Shown here one piece after another: positions 27,101 to 33,264 of a DNA stretch of 58,146 nt. The notes beneath the pieces were generated by a model. It was not told where the DNA came from. It did no database searches and saw only the letters and a list, made by a program, of their open reading frames with translations. This DNA is from Acidimicrobiales bacterium (GTDB taxonomy: Bacteria; Actinomycetota; Acidimicrobiia; Acidimicrobiales; JAHWLA01): the NCBI GenBank assembly GCA_035536915.1, contig DATLNE010000033.1:1-58146 (forward strand). The letters are read 5' to 3'. The position numbers and the translations under genes are program-made. Position 1 is the stretch's first letter. Every line of letters begins with the position of its first letter.

Positions 27101-27314
27101 GGTACGACGAGATGGCGACGCCCTGCACGTCCTCGTCGACGACGGCGGCCACCACCTCGTCGACCGAGCGGTTGTGGCCGAGGTGGATGACCTCGGCCCC
27201 CTGCGATTGGAGGATGCGCCGCATGATGTTGATGGCGGCGTCGTGCCCGTCGAACAGCGCCGCGGCGGTGACGAAGCGCACGGGGTGAACGGGCCGGTGG
27301 AGCTCGGCAGTCAT
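24120..27314 (-). CDS. icmF: Fused isobutyryl-CoA mutase (IcmF)
   Basis: A 1064-aa single-chain adenosylcobalamin mutase interconverting isobutyryl-CoA and n-butyryl-CoA. The N-terminal B12 domain has FDGHDAAINIMRRIL (about residues 21-35). The central G-protein chaperone (MeaB-like) has P-loop GTGGSGKSS at 201-209 and later NKFERRGAEDA. The C-terminal half is the mutase barrel, with FAAGVFPLKREEEDPARMFAGEGDP, TQLAFTLANGFTYVEAYLGRG and LHTNAYDEAVTTPTGESVRRA. The B12 domain at the N-terminus with an embedded GTPase distinguishes IcmF from methylmalonyl-CoA mutase. ATG 27314 is chosen because MTAELHRPVHPVRFVTA is a normal start; TTG 27338 and ATG 27332 are alternatives nearer the operator. It is divergent from a marR gene. 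Confidence 0.95.
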   Translation of the reverse strand: MTAELHRPVHPVRFVTAAALFDGHDAAINIMRRILQSQGAEVIHLGHNRSVDEVVAAVVDEDVQGVAISSYQGGHMEFFKYLVDRLRDEGLGHVKVYGGGGGVIVPAEIAELHAYGVARIFSPDDGQRLGLAAMVNTMIRECDLPPAADLPASLDPLYGWHRPTLARVISALEAGVLPEAQRAEVTATAAGRNVPVLGITGTGGSGKSSLTDELVRRFRLDQEDKLRIAVLAIDPTRRKGGGALLGDRIRMNSIDTPQAFFRSLATRGAASEVPEALADAVDACKAAGADLVVVETPGIGQGDSGIVPFVDVSLYVMTPEFGAASQLEKIDMLDFADAVAINKFERRGAEDALRDVRRQVARNREQFNVALDDLPVFGTIAARFNDDGVTALYQHLRGRLAEHGLRTSAGTLPVVESKVSSRAEVVVPPNRNRYLAEIAEAVRAYHAETAEQVDIARRLQQVRETRAALVERGAEVDALDQLETELAATLDPHSRSLLEGWDAVVAEYAAVPKRTSLAGTDLSRVSLPRYADHGELLRWLRCENVPGRFPFAAGVFPLKREEEDPARMFAGEGDPFRTNRRFHLLAEGLPATRLSTAFDSVTLYGFDPDERPDIYGKVGNSGVSIATLDDMKVLYGGFDLCDPKTSVSMTINGPAPTILAMYLNTAIDQRLDRFEQDNGRPPTAEDAAEVRAWVLKNVRGTVQADILKEDQGQNTCIFSTEFSLGMMADIQEWFVAHEVRRFYSVSISGYHIAEAGANPITQLAFTLANGFTYVEAYLGRGMQVDDFAPNLSFFFSNGMDPEYTVIGRVARRIWAVAMKERYGANERSQKLKYHVQTSGRSLHAQEMAFNDIRTTLQALCAIYDNANSLHTNAYDEAVTTPTGESVRRALAIQLVINKEWGLAMNENPLQGSFVVEELTDLVEEAVLAELERISERGGVLGAMETGYQRGRIQDESMLYEQRKHDGSLPLVGVNTFLNPKGDTTPEVVELARSTEEEKQGQLGRLREFQARHTAERPAALERLQQAALAGENLFEVLMDVVRVCSLGEITGALFEVGGRYRRNV

Positions 27315-27336
27315 GCCGACCAGCGTACCCATTTCC

Positions 27337-27363
27337 AAGAGTGCTCATTGAATGTGCGCTCTT
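27337..27363. promoter_or_regulatory. Near-perfect 27-bp palindrome, candidate MarR operator
   Basis: AAGAGTGCTCATT and its partner AATGTGCGCTCTT form 13-bp arms around a central G; 11 of 13 positions are complementary. It lies between the divergent icmF and marR starts, where an autoregulatory MarR dimer would repress both. It covers the upstream ATG at 27352, which supports a later marR start. Confidence 0.65.
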
Positions 27364-27378
27364 AGTACTCTGTTGCCC

Positions 27379-27864
27379 GTGGCCTTCGACCCCATCCACG
27401 AGGCTCGGCAGCAGTGGGAGGCGCATCGGCTCGACGAGCCCATCGCCATGGCGGCAGCCACCTCGGTCATGCGGGCCCAGCAGTTGGTGTCGACCGCGGT
27501 GGAACGGGCGCTGCGGCCCCACGGGCTGTCGTTCGCCCGCTACGAGGTGCTGATGCTGCTGTCGTTCACCCGCAAGGGGTCGCTCCCCATGACGAAGATG
27601 GGCGACCGCCTGATGGTGCACCCGACGGGCATCTCCAAGCTGGTCGACAAGCTGGAGGACGACGGCTTGGTGCAGCGGGTGCCCGACCCCGGCGACCGGC
27701 GCCGCACCCTCGCCACCATCACCCCTGCGGGACGGCGGTTGGCGGCCAAAGCCACCAAGGCGGTCACCGCCGTGCGCTTCGGCGTCGACTTGGGCGACGA
27801 AGAGCTCGAGCGGTTGATCGACGGGCTCACCCACCTCCGCCATGTGGCGGGCGATTTCGACTGA
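27379..27864 (+). CDS. MarR-family regulator next to icmF
   Basis: A 161-aa winged-helix regulator (170 aa if started at ATG 27352). The recognition region reads SFARYEVLMLLSFT, LPMTKMGDRLMVHPTGISKLVDKLEDDGLV and the wing RVPDPGDRRRTLATITPAGRR, a classic MarR pattern. GTG 27379 is preferred because the ATG at 27352 lies inside the palindrome and the N-terminal AFDPIHEARQQWEAHR then starts cleanly. Divergence from icmF suggests it controls the mutase, perhaps with an acyl-CoA or B12-pathway ligand; that is inference. Its 3' end overlaps the convergent lipoprotein gene by 38 nt. Confidence 0.88.
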   Translation: MAFDPIHEARQQWEAHRLDEPIAMAAATSVMRAQQLVSTAVERALRPHGLSFARYEVLMLLSFTRKGSLPMTKMGDRLMVHPTGISKLVDKLEDDGLVQRVPDPGDRRRTLATITPAGRRLAAKATKAVTAVRFGVDLGDEELERLIDGLTHLRHVAGDFD

Positions 27865-28636
27865 CCGGTTGGAGGCGGCCGGTGAGCCGCACCACGCCTG
27901 CGCTGAACTCCCGGTCGAGCTCGGCCTGCCGCGCCGGGTCCGCCACGATCACCTCCACGACGACCTGGCCCCGTACTTCGTCGACGGCGCCGCTCAAGAA
28001 CTGTGACCCGAGCCGCTCTGTGAGGCGATGCTGGATTGTGCGCAGTTCGGTCCGGGACTTCTGGTCACGCTCCACCAGGCACAGCGGGCCTGGGAACGTG
28101 CGCCGGATGTCCTCCTTGACGCGGGCGCCTGCACCAGGCCGCACGACGACGTTCACGGCCCGCGGCTCGTAGGTGACCCAGAGGGCGGCAACATCGGGGT
28201 CGCTTTGGAGGCCGGGGTCGCCCCACTCCTCGAACGACGCCGTGGGGTCGATGGCCTCCGGTGTGGGGCACGCGGGCGGGAAGGACGAGGCGCCGCTCGA
28301 CGGGGTGCCTGCAGCGGGCGGGTGGTCGAGGACGGCCGTCACCGTGAAGGCGTGGCCGTCCCAGGTGCCGCGCAGGTTGACGTCGGCCCACGTCACCCCG
28401 GCCTGTGTCTCCTTCTGCGGCGCCTTGGCCCAGTGCCAGTTGCGCACCGGTGGGCCGCCGCAGCCGGGCGGGAGCGAGGCCAGGATGGGGCCGAGGCAGA
28501 GCACCGGCCCGTGCCCCTCGGCCTCCAGCACCATGGCGGCGGCCTCGTACTCCTCGCCTTTGGGGATCACCGCCGAGTTGCCGTTGCAGGCGCCCGTCAC
28601 CATGGCCACCAGGATGGCGGCCGACCACCTCCTCAT
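27827..28636 (-). CDS. Lipoprotein, last gene of the TOMM-like operon
   Basis: A 269-aa predicted lipoprotein: RRWSAAILVAMVTGACNGN carries a lipobox with the acceptor Cys at residue 18. No named domain was recognised. Visible blocks are GHGPVLCLGPILASLPPGCGGPPV and a C-terminal DEVRGQVVVEVIVADPARQAELDREF, with six or more cysteines in the mature part that may form disulfides. The ATG overlaps the sagB stop by 4 nt (ATGA) and has GGAGG about 8 nt upstream inside sagB, so it can be translationally coupled and may belong to the modification system. Its end overlaps marR by 38 nt. Confidence 0.75.
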   Translation of the reverse strand: MRRWSAAILVAMVTGACNGNSAVIPKGEEYEAAAMVLEAEGHGPVLCLGPILASLPPGCGGPPVRNWHWAKAPQKETQAGVTWADVNLRGTWDGHAFTVTAVLDHPPAAGTPSSGASSFPPACPTPEAIDPTASFEEWGDPGLQSDPDVAALWVTYEPRAVNVVVRPGAGARVKEDIRRTFPGPLCLVERDQKSRTELRTIQHRLTERLGSQFLSGAVDEVRGQVVVEVIVADPARQAELDREFSAGVVRLTGRLQPVSRNRPPHGGGG

Positions 28637-29421
28637 CGCCCGCCCCTCCGGAAGTTGCGGAGGAAACGTGCCGTTTTCCGGCGCGTTCTGTACGCAACTT
28701 CGGGGTGGAGGCCGCAGGCGTAGCCGAGGGCGACGAGGACGGCCGGGTCGTCGAGGCCCAGCAACCGCTTGACCGTACGGTCGTAGGTGCCGCCGAGCTC
28801 GCAGCCCGCCAGGCCCGAGGCGCCCAGGCGCAGGGCCAGGTTCTGGGCGGCGTGGCCGACTTCGACCAAGGCGAAGCGGCCGCCTCGGTTGCCGTATTTG
28901 GCCTGCATGGCGCCGGGGTCGAGCACGAAGAGCACGACGACCTGCGGCGCGCCGGTGAGGGCCATGCCCCCCAGCGGCTCCTGCACCTCCGCCCACGACG
29001 GCGCCGGCCCGACGTCGGTCAGCCCGTGGGTGTCGGGTTCGTAATGCACGGCCCGCCCGTCGAGCGGGTGGTCGACGGCCAGCAGCAGGGCGAAGACCTC
29101 GAGCGGGTACAGCCCGCCCGCCGACGGCCACGCCCGGCGCCGAGCGGCGCCGTCGGCGAAGGCGCTGAAGACGGCACCCAGCGCGTCGGCGGGCAGCGGG
29201 CCGGGGGCAAAGTCCCGTGTCGAGGCGCGGGCGGCCTGAGCCTCGGCCAGCGCGTCGGTTGGTCGCGGCAAGGCATGGTCGGCCGCCGCGTAGGTGAACC
29301 GGCCCGGGTAGTCGGACGGCGGCACGGCGTCGTTGATGCGTTCGCCGAAGGCAGGGCCGGTGGCAGGCGACAGTTCGCTCGCCAACCAGAAGTCGCGCCA
29401 GGGCGTGAGCTCGTCGGTCAT
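28633..29421 (-). CDS. SagB-type azoline dehydrogenase (nitroreductase fold)
   Basis: A 262-aa FMN-dependent dehydrogenase of the SagB/McbC group, which oxidises azolines to aromatic azoles on TOMM peptides. Motifs are RASTRDFAPGPLPADALGAV, WPSAGGLYPLEVFALL, GAPQVVVLFVLDPG, EVGHAAQNLALRLGASGLA and the closing LVALGYACG. The ATG overlaps the YcaO stop (ATGA). The C-terminal tail AYRTRRKTARFLRNFRRGG is encoded by a palindromic repeat also found near 1092, so the end of the protein seems to be an acquired extension. Confidence 0.9.
   Translation of the reverse strand: MTDELTPWRDFWLASELSPATGPAFGERINDAVPPSDYPGRFTYAAADHALPRPTDALAEAQAARASTRDFAPGPLPADALGAVFSAFADGAARRRAWPSAGGLYPLEVFALLLAVDHPLDGRAVHYEPDTHGLTDVGPAPSWAEVQEPLGGMALTGAPQVVVLFVLDPGAMQAKYGNRGGRFALVEVGHAAQNLALRLGASGLAGCELGGTYDRTVKRLLGLDDPAVLVALGYACGLHPEVAYRTRRKTARFLRNFRRGGR
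28651..28701. repeat. Second copy of the palindromic element, inside the 3' end of sagB
   Basis: GAAGTTGCG and CGCAACTTC close a 51-nt imperfect palindrome whose core GCGCCGGAAAACGGC is the same as in the 1092-1136 hairpin. It lies within the last codons of sagB and ahead of the lipoprotein start, so it is both coding and potentially a hairpin in the operon mRNA. Confidence 0.65.
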
Positions 29422-30548
29422 CCCAGCGGGTGCGGTGCCGGGTTGGGGAACACCGTGCTTGTCGCCTGCGGGTACCGGCGCGCCATGTCGGGTGCGGTGC
29501 CGCCTAGGTGGGGCCGGCGGTGGTCGCCGTGGATGGGGACGAGGTCGGGGGCCAGCGCCCGCACCACCCGCAGGCCCACGGCGGCGGCATCCACGGTGGT
29601 GAGGTCGCGGTAGTAGGTGTCGACACCGTTGGCAGCCAACGTGGTGGCCAGGTGGTGGAGCTCGTCGGCGGGACGGCCGACCACGGCGGCGTCGGGCGGC
29701 CGCTCCCCGACCGGGCCGCCCCACAGCGGCAGGTCGGCCCACCGCTCGGGGTGCAGGGTGTAGTAGGCGGCGTGGCGGTCGAAGTCGGTCACCTCGTCGG
29801 GCTCCAGTCGCAGCCCCGGATAACGCGAGCGGTACATGCCCGCGAAGATCACGCCTTGCGCCCATTCGGCATACGCCTTCTCCACCGCATCGTCCCACCG
29901 GGCGCGGCAAGCGAGGCCCAGCGACAGGCGGGGCCGGCCCCGCTGGGGCAGGTTCCCGGCCACCGCGGCCACCGGGTGCGGGCTGTAGGCAGGGGTGATG
30001 TCGAAGCACACGGCGTCGCCGCCACGCGCCCGCACCGGTCCGGCCAACCGCTCGGCCAGTGGCACTTGGCGGGCGGCCACGCCGTGCAGCCAGGTGACCA
30101 TCAGGGCGTCTCGCTCGACCAGTTCCTGCACGGCCCGCAGCAGGGCGCGCAACGGCGAGCCGTCGGCGGCCAGGCCCGACGAGGTGGAGACGGTGCTGCG
30201 GGCGGGGTCGAGGGTGACGAGGGAGACGGGCGCCGCCCACGCGCTGCCGTCGACCACCGAGTAGACGTCGGTGGTCGGGCCGCCGGCGTCGAACGGGAGC
30301 CGGCTGGTGGCCGAGGCAGGCGGCAACGCGCACACCACAGCCACATACCGCTCGACCGCTTCGGCGATGGCCGCGCAGCGGGCGGCCACGGGATCGCTTG
30401 ACACGCCGCCTGCGCTGGAGTCGCCGGTCACCGGCGTCAGCGTCGCCACCCGGTTGGCGAGGGGGAGATCGGCCAAGGTCACGGGGATGTCGCCGACATC
30501 GGCCACCAGTCCGTGGCGCCAGCCCACTGCCTGGTCGAGCAGGGTCAT
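29418..30548 (-). CDS. YcaO-domain cyclodehydratase (TOMM D protein)
   Basis: A 376-aa YcaO protein. In TOMM pathways YcaO uses ATP to turn Cys/Ser/Thr into azolines. The ATP/Mg motifs are AIAEAVERYVAVV (about 61-72) and RAVQELVERDALM (about 138-150). Mid-protein blocks are ITPAYSPHPVAAVAG and DDAVEKAYAEWAQGV. The C-terminus ends in FPNPAPHPLG, which fits the Pro-rich PxPxP tail required in azoline-forming YcaO enzymes. The ATG overlaps the stop of the second Cys-run protein. It is separate from the E1-like partner rather than fused to it. Confidence 0.9.
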   Translation of the reverse strand: MTLLDQAVGWRHGLVADVGDIPVTLADLPLANRVATLTPVTGDSSAGGVSSDPVAARCAAIAEAVERYVAVVCALPPASATSRLPFDAGGPTTDVYSVVDGSAWAAPVSLVTLDPARSTVSTSSGLAADGSPLRALLRAVQELVERDALMVTWLHGVAARQVPLAERLAGPVRARGGDAVCFDITPAYSPHPVAAVAGNLPQRGRPRLSLGLACRARWDDAVEKAYAEWAQGVIFAGMYRSRYPGLRLEPDEVTDFDRHAAYYTLHPERWADLPLWGGPVGERPPDAAVVGRPADELHHLATTLAANGVDTYYRDLTTVDAAAVGLRVVRALAPDLVPIHGDHRRPHLGGTAPDMARRYPQATSTVFPNPAPHPLG

Positions 30549-31144
30549 TCCTCGCTCGACGGTGGCCGGGGCAACGGCGGGGGCGGGCTGCCCGGCCGTT
30601 GCGGGGCTGCGGGGCCGCTCGGGCCTCCCCCGCCCTCGTGCAACTGCCGGGTGTGGAACCTGACCACGCCGACGCCCGCCAGGATGCCGACGATGGCGTA
30701 GCCGATGCCCGCGGTGGCGAGGATGCCGAAGGCGCCCACCACCACCTCCACGGCGAACGCCGCGAGGAACGCCACGGTCGTGGTAATCGAGCGCACGCCT
30801 TGGCCGAACGGGGCGTAGGCCACCCCCAGCACCGCCACCAGTGAGAGCGCCACGGCGACGAGCACGAAGGTGAGGTCTTGGGAGGCGCGCGCCGCGACGA
30901 TGCCGACCAGGACGGCCACTACCGGGGCCAGCCCGGCCAGCATCTTGGAGGTGGTGACCCGGTCGCGCGGCACGGCCGGCGCTTGGCGGGCCATCAGTTC
31001 GACCCGCATGGGGAGCACGATCGACGACGTGATCAAGGTGCTGACGCAGCAACAGCAGCAGCAGCACGAGCAGCACGTCGGCGTGGCCGCCATCGGCGTG
31101 TCGCGCGACGGGCGGAACTGGTCGGGCATGCGCACGAGGTTCAC
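30545..31144 (-). CDS. Cys-run membrane protein B, putative TOMM substrate
   Basis: A 199-aa protein starting at GTG 31144, which overlaps the stop of the previous gene (GTGA). After a leader-like MNLVRMPDQFRPSRDTPMAA comes TPTCCSCCCCCCCVSTLITS with nine Cys at about 24, 25 and 27-33, then SIVLPMRVELMARQAP. The C-terminal two thirds hold about four hydrophobic segments (for example FVLVAVALSLVAVLGVAYA and FGILATAGIGYAIVGILAG) and a Pro-rich tail. Placed between an E1-like protein and YcaO/SagB, it is likely the substrate; Cys followed by Ser/Thr resembles linear azole peptides. Paralogue of the next upstream gene. I know of no characterised family with this build. Confidence 0.75.
   Translation of the reverse strand: MNLVRMPDQFRPSRDTPMAATPTCCSCCCCCCCVSTLITSSIVLPMRVELMARQAPAVPRDRVTTSKMLAGLAPVVAVLVGIVAARASQDLTFVLVAVALSLVAVLGVAYAPFGQGVRSITTTVAFLAAFAVEVVVGAFGILATAGIGYAIVGILAGVGVVRFHTRQLHEGGGGPSGPAAPQRPGSPPPPLPRPPSSEE
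31046..31075 (-). repeat. TGC-codon microsatellite encoding the Cys run of protein B
   Basis: Ten consecutive codons are TGC/TGT apart from one TCG (Ser). Such a trinucleotide tract can expand or contract in frame by slippage, changing the number of modifiable Cys. Confidence 0.7.
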
Positions 31145-31734
31145 GAGGGGTCACCGTTCGAAGGCGGGCGCGGGACGGGAGGAGGCGCTGGTGCATCGAC
31201 GGCCTGAAAGGCCGGTCGGGTTCCCGCCAATTGCCGCCGGTGGAAGTTGACGACGACGACGGCGCCGAACACGGCGACGGCGAGATAGCCGATGCCGGCG
31301 GTGGCCAGGATGCCGACAAGGCCGACCGTGAACTCGGCCACGAAAGCCGCAGCCAACACCGCCGTCACCTTCAGGGAACGCAGCGGCGAGCCGAACGGCG
31401 CGAACACAACGGCCAGTGACGCCATCGTCGCCACCAACAAGACGGCCGTGAATGCCGCAGGTTCTCCCCACCGCCAGACGACGAGCAGGGACAGGGCGAA
31501 GGAACCCAGCGGGGCGGCGACCGCCACTGTCTTCGATGTCGTGACGCGAGCCGGGGCGACGGAAGGCGCCTGCCGGGCGAGGAGCTCCACGCGCATGGGC
31601 AGGACGATCGACGCGGTGATGACCGTGCTCAGGCAGCAGCAACAGCAGCAGCACGTCGGCGTGGCCGCCATCGGGGTGTCGCGCGACGGCCGGAACTGAT
31701 CGGGCATGCGCACGGCGGCGCCGGTCGGCGTCAT
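31141..31734 (-). CDS. Cys-run membrane protein A, putative TOMM substrate
   Basis: A 197-aa paralogue of protein B. The ATG at 31734 overlaps the stop of the cyclodehydratase partner (ATGA); an internal ATG at 31707 gives the MPDQFRPSRDTPMAATPT start shared by both copies. Seven consecutive Cys (about 28-34) are followed by LSTVITASIVLPMRVELLAR. The C-terminal region shows four hydrophobic segments, including FALSLLVVW, FTAVLLVATMASLAVVFA and GILATAGIGYLAVAVFGAVV, and ends in PAPPPVPRPP. Conservation between copies is strongest in the N-terminal leader/Cys part and in RVTTSK, as expected for an enzyme-recognised substrate. Function is inferred from context. Confidence 0.75.
   Translation of the reverse strand: MTPTGAAVRMPDQFRPSRDTPMAATPTCCCCCCCLSTVITASIVLPMRVELLARQAPSVAPARVTTSKTVAVAAPLGSFALSLLVVWRWGEPAAFTAVLLVATMASLAVVFAPFGSPLRSLKVTAVLAAAFVAEFTVGLVGILATAGIGYLAVAVFGAVVVVNFHRRQLAGTRPAFQAVDAPAPPPVPRPPSNGDPS
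31633..31653 (-). repeat. TGC-codon microsatellite encoding the Cys run of protein A
   Basis: Seven consecutive Cys codons (six TGC and one TGT). The TGT sits at the matching place in the tract of protein B, so both tracts likely descend from one ancestor. Confidence 0.7.
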
Positions 31735-32468
31735 GCCCACGGCAACGACAGTCGGCCGTCGTCGGGCCAGTCGGCGCACACCGCGCAGGCCGACGAGCGC
31801 CACAGCGGCTCGCGTCGCGTCGCGAACGTCAGCAGGTCGAAGGTGACGGTGGCGTTGACGAGCGGCGCTCCCCCGTCGTGTTGGTTGGCGAGCAACCGGC
31901 GCGTCAACGCGGCGGCGAGGGCGGCGTCCGCCGCGGCGCGGGGCTCGGCGGGCGGCTCGGGGTCGCCCCAGCGGGTGCCCACCCGGCCGGCCAAGCAGGC
32001 GAGGCAGGCCGTGTCGCCGGGCACCACGTGGGGGCCGAGCACGATCGAGTGGTGGAAGGCCACGTCGCAGAGCACATGGGGCGAGCGCAGGTCGGCGGCC
32101 ACGTCGATGAGCGCCCGCAGTGGGGCGTTGGTGCGCAGCACGATCGTGAGGTCGGCCACGCCGTCGGCCGCACCGAGGGCATCGGCGAACGCGGGCAACG
32201 GGGAGCCGACGACCACGAGGCCGACCGAGGTCGGCGCGGCCGACAACGCTGCGGGCCGCAACGCACCGAGTCCCGCCAAGTGCTCCACCACCGGGCGGGC
32301 TTCGGCGGGCACGTCGGCGGGGGGCGCGTCGCTCCAGTAGCGCGCCACCACGTCGGCCACCGAGGCGGGCACGTCCTCCAACAGCCACACGGCGTCGGCG
32401 CCGGCCGTCACCACCAAGTGGCCTTCGTCGGCGACGACGCGCCAGGCCGGGTCACCGACGAGCGCCAT
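31731..32468 (-). CDS. E1-like TOMM cyclodehydratase partner / leader-binding protein
   Basis: A 245-aa protein resembling the bacteriocin-biosynthesis cyclodehydratase (C-protein) domain that binds the leader peptide and presents the core to YcaO. Two Cys pairs, C155/C158 in DTACLACLAGR and C228/C231 in SSACAVCADW, form the usual structural zinc site. The region before them, FHHSIVLGPHVVPGDTACL, is typical of this family. A winged-helix leader-binding (RRE) fold is plausible in residues 1-75. Its start overlaps the RDD gene by 17 nt and its stop overlaps protein A. Family assignment rests on the zinc block plus context. Confidence 0.82.
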   Translation of the reverse strand: MALVGDPAWRVVADEGHLVVTAGADAVWLLEDVPASVADVVARYWSDAPPADVPAEARPVVEHLAGLGALRPAALSAAPTSVGLVVVGSPLPAFADALGAADGVADLTIVLRTNAPLRALIDVAADLRSPHVLCDVAFHHSIVLGPHVVPGDTACLACLAGRVGTRWGDPEPPAEPRAAADAALAAALTRRLLANQHDGGAPLVNATVTFDLLTFATRREPLWRSSACAVCADWPDDGRLSLPWA

Positions 32469-33234
32469 CGTCCTCCTCGGCGCCGGACAGCCGACCGAGC
32501 ACGGCGCCCTCCAACAGTGCTTCCGACGGCAAGTCGGTGGGCGCGCCGACCAGCTTGGGGCCGACGCGGCGAGCCAGTTCGTCGGCGGCCCACGTGCGCA
32601 GCCCGGGCGGCAGGGTGGCCCGGCGTTCGAGGAAGCGGCGCACCGCCCGCAGGTCGTCGTCGGCCAAGCCCGCGGTGTCCCAGATGCGGGGGTCGACGGT
32701 CGTGCGCGACGCCGCCCATCCCAGGGCGGTGGCGGTGGGCGGAGCCAACGCCGCCGTATCGACGGCGATCTGGCGCACGACGACCGTGCCCGCTGCCAGG
32801 TCGCCGAGGCGTTGGCCCCGGTCGCTCACCACGGCAGCGGCCAGGCCCACGCCGTAGGGGAAGGGCAGGGCATCGACGACGCGCAGCACGTTGCGCACGA
32901 GCAGAGCTTGGGCGGTGAGCAGGCCGCCGTCGCCCGCCACCACTCGCAGGCCGAGCAGGGTCTTGCCCGGCGTGGCGCCCGCGAACAGCAGCTCGCTCGC
33001 CAAAGGCAGGCCGACCACCACGGCGAGCACGGCGAAGGCCGGACCGGAACCGAGCCACCAGGACGACAGCTCGCCCTGCCACATGGCGAGGCCGCCGGTC
33101 AGTGCGAAGATGGCCATCGTGCCGAGCGCGAGATCGATGGCCGCCGCCAGCGCTCGGGAGGCAACGCCTGCGATGCGAAGCTCGACGTGGGCACCTTCGG
33201 CCAGGCGCAGCACCAACCGCGATTCGAGCCCCAC
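32452..33234 (-). CDS. RDD-family membrane protein
   Basis: A protein of about 260 aa with an RDD domain: GVASRALAAAIDLALGTMAIF, a second segment FAVLAVVVGLPLASELLF, then TPGKTLLGLRVV and RGQRLGDLAAGTVVVR. The C-terminal 80 residues are soluble (DPRIWDTAGLADDDLRAVRRF). RDD proteins are membrane proteins of mostly unknown function, often encoded beside SpoIIM/MoxR/DUF58 genes as here. GTG 33234 is used as start; GTG 33213 is possible. It is the first gene of the run that continues into the TOMM genes, overlapping the next gene by 17 nt. Confidence 0.88.
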   Translation of the reverse strand: MGLESRLVLRLAEGAHVELRIAGVASRALAAAIDLALGTMAIFALTGGLAMWQGELSSWWLGSGPAFAVLAVVVGLPLASELLFAGATPGKTLLGLRVVAGDGGLLTAQALLVRNVLRVVDALPFPYGVGLAAAVVSDRGQRLGDLAAGTVVVRQIAVDTAALAPPTATALGWAASRTTVDPRIWDTAGLADDDLRAVRRFLERRATLPPGLRTWAADELARRVGPKLVGAPTDLPSEALLEGAVLGRLSGAEEDDGARR

Positions 33235-33264
33235 GCGATGACGGTAGCCGGTCAGGTCCGTACG

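Noticed and set aside
24120-27314. Methylmalonyl-CoA mutase large subunit
   Set aside because: The B12 domain is at the N-terminus and a G-protein domain is fused in the middle, which is the IcmF arrangement.
28651-28701. Intrinsic terminator separating sagB from the lipoprotein gene
   Set aside because: The palindrome lies inside the sagB coding sequence and the lipoprotein ATG overlaps the sagB stop, so simple termination there is unlikely, although attenuation remains possible.
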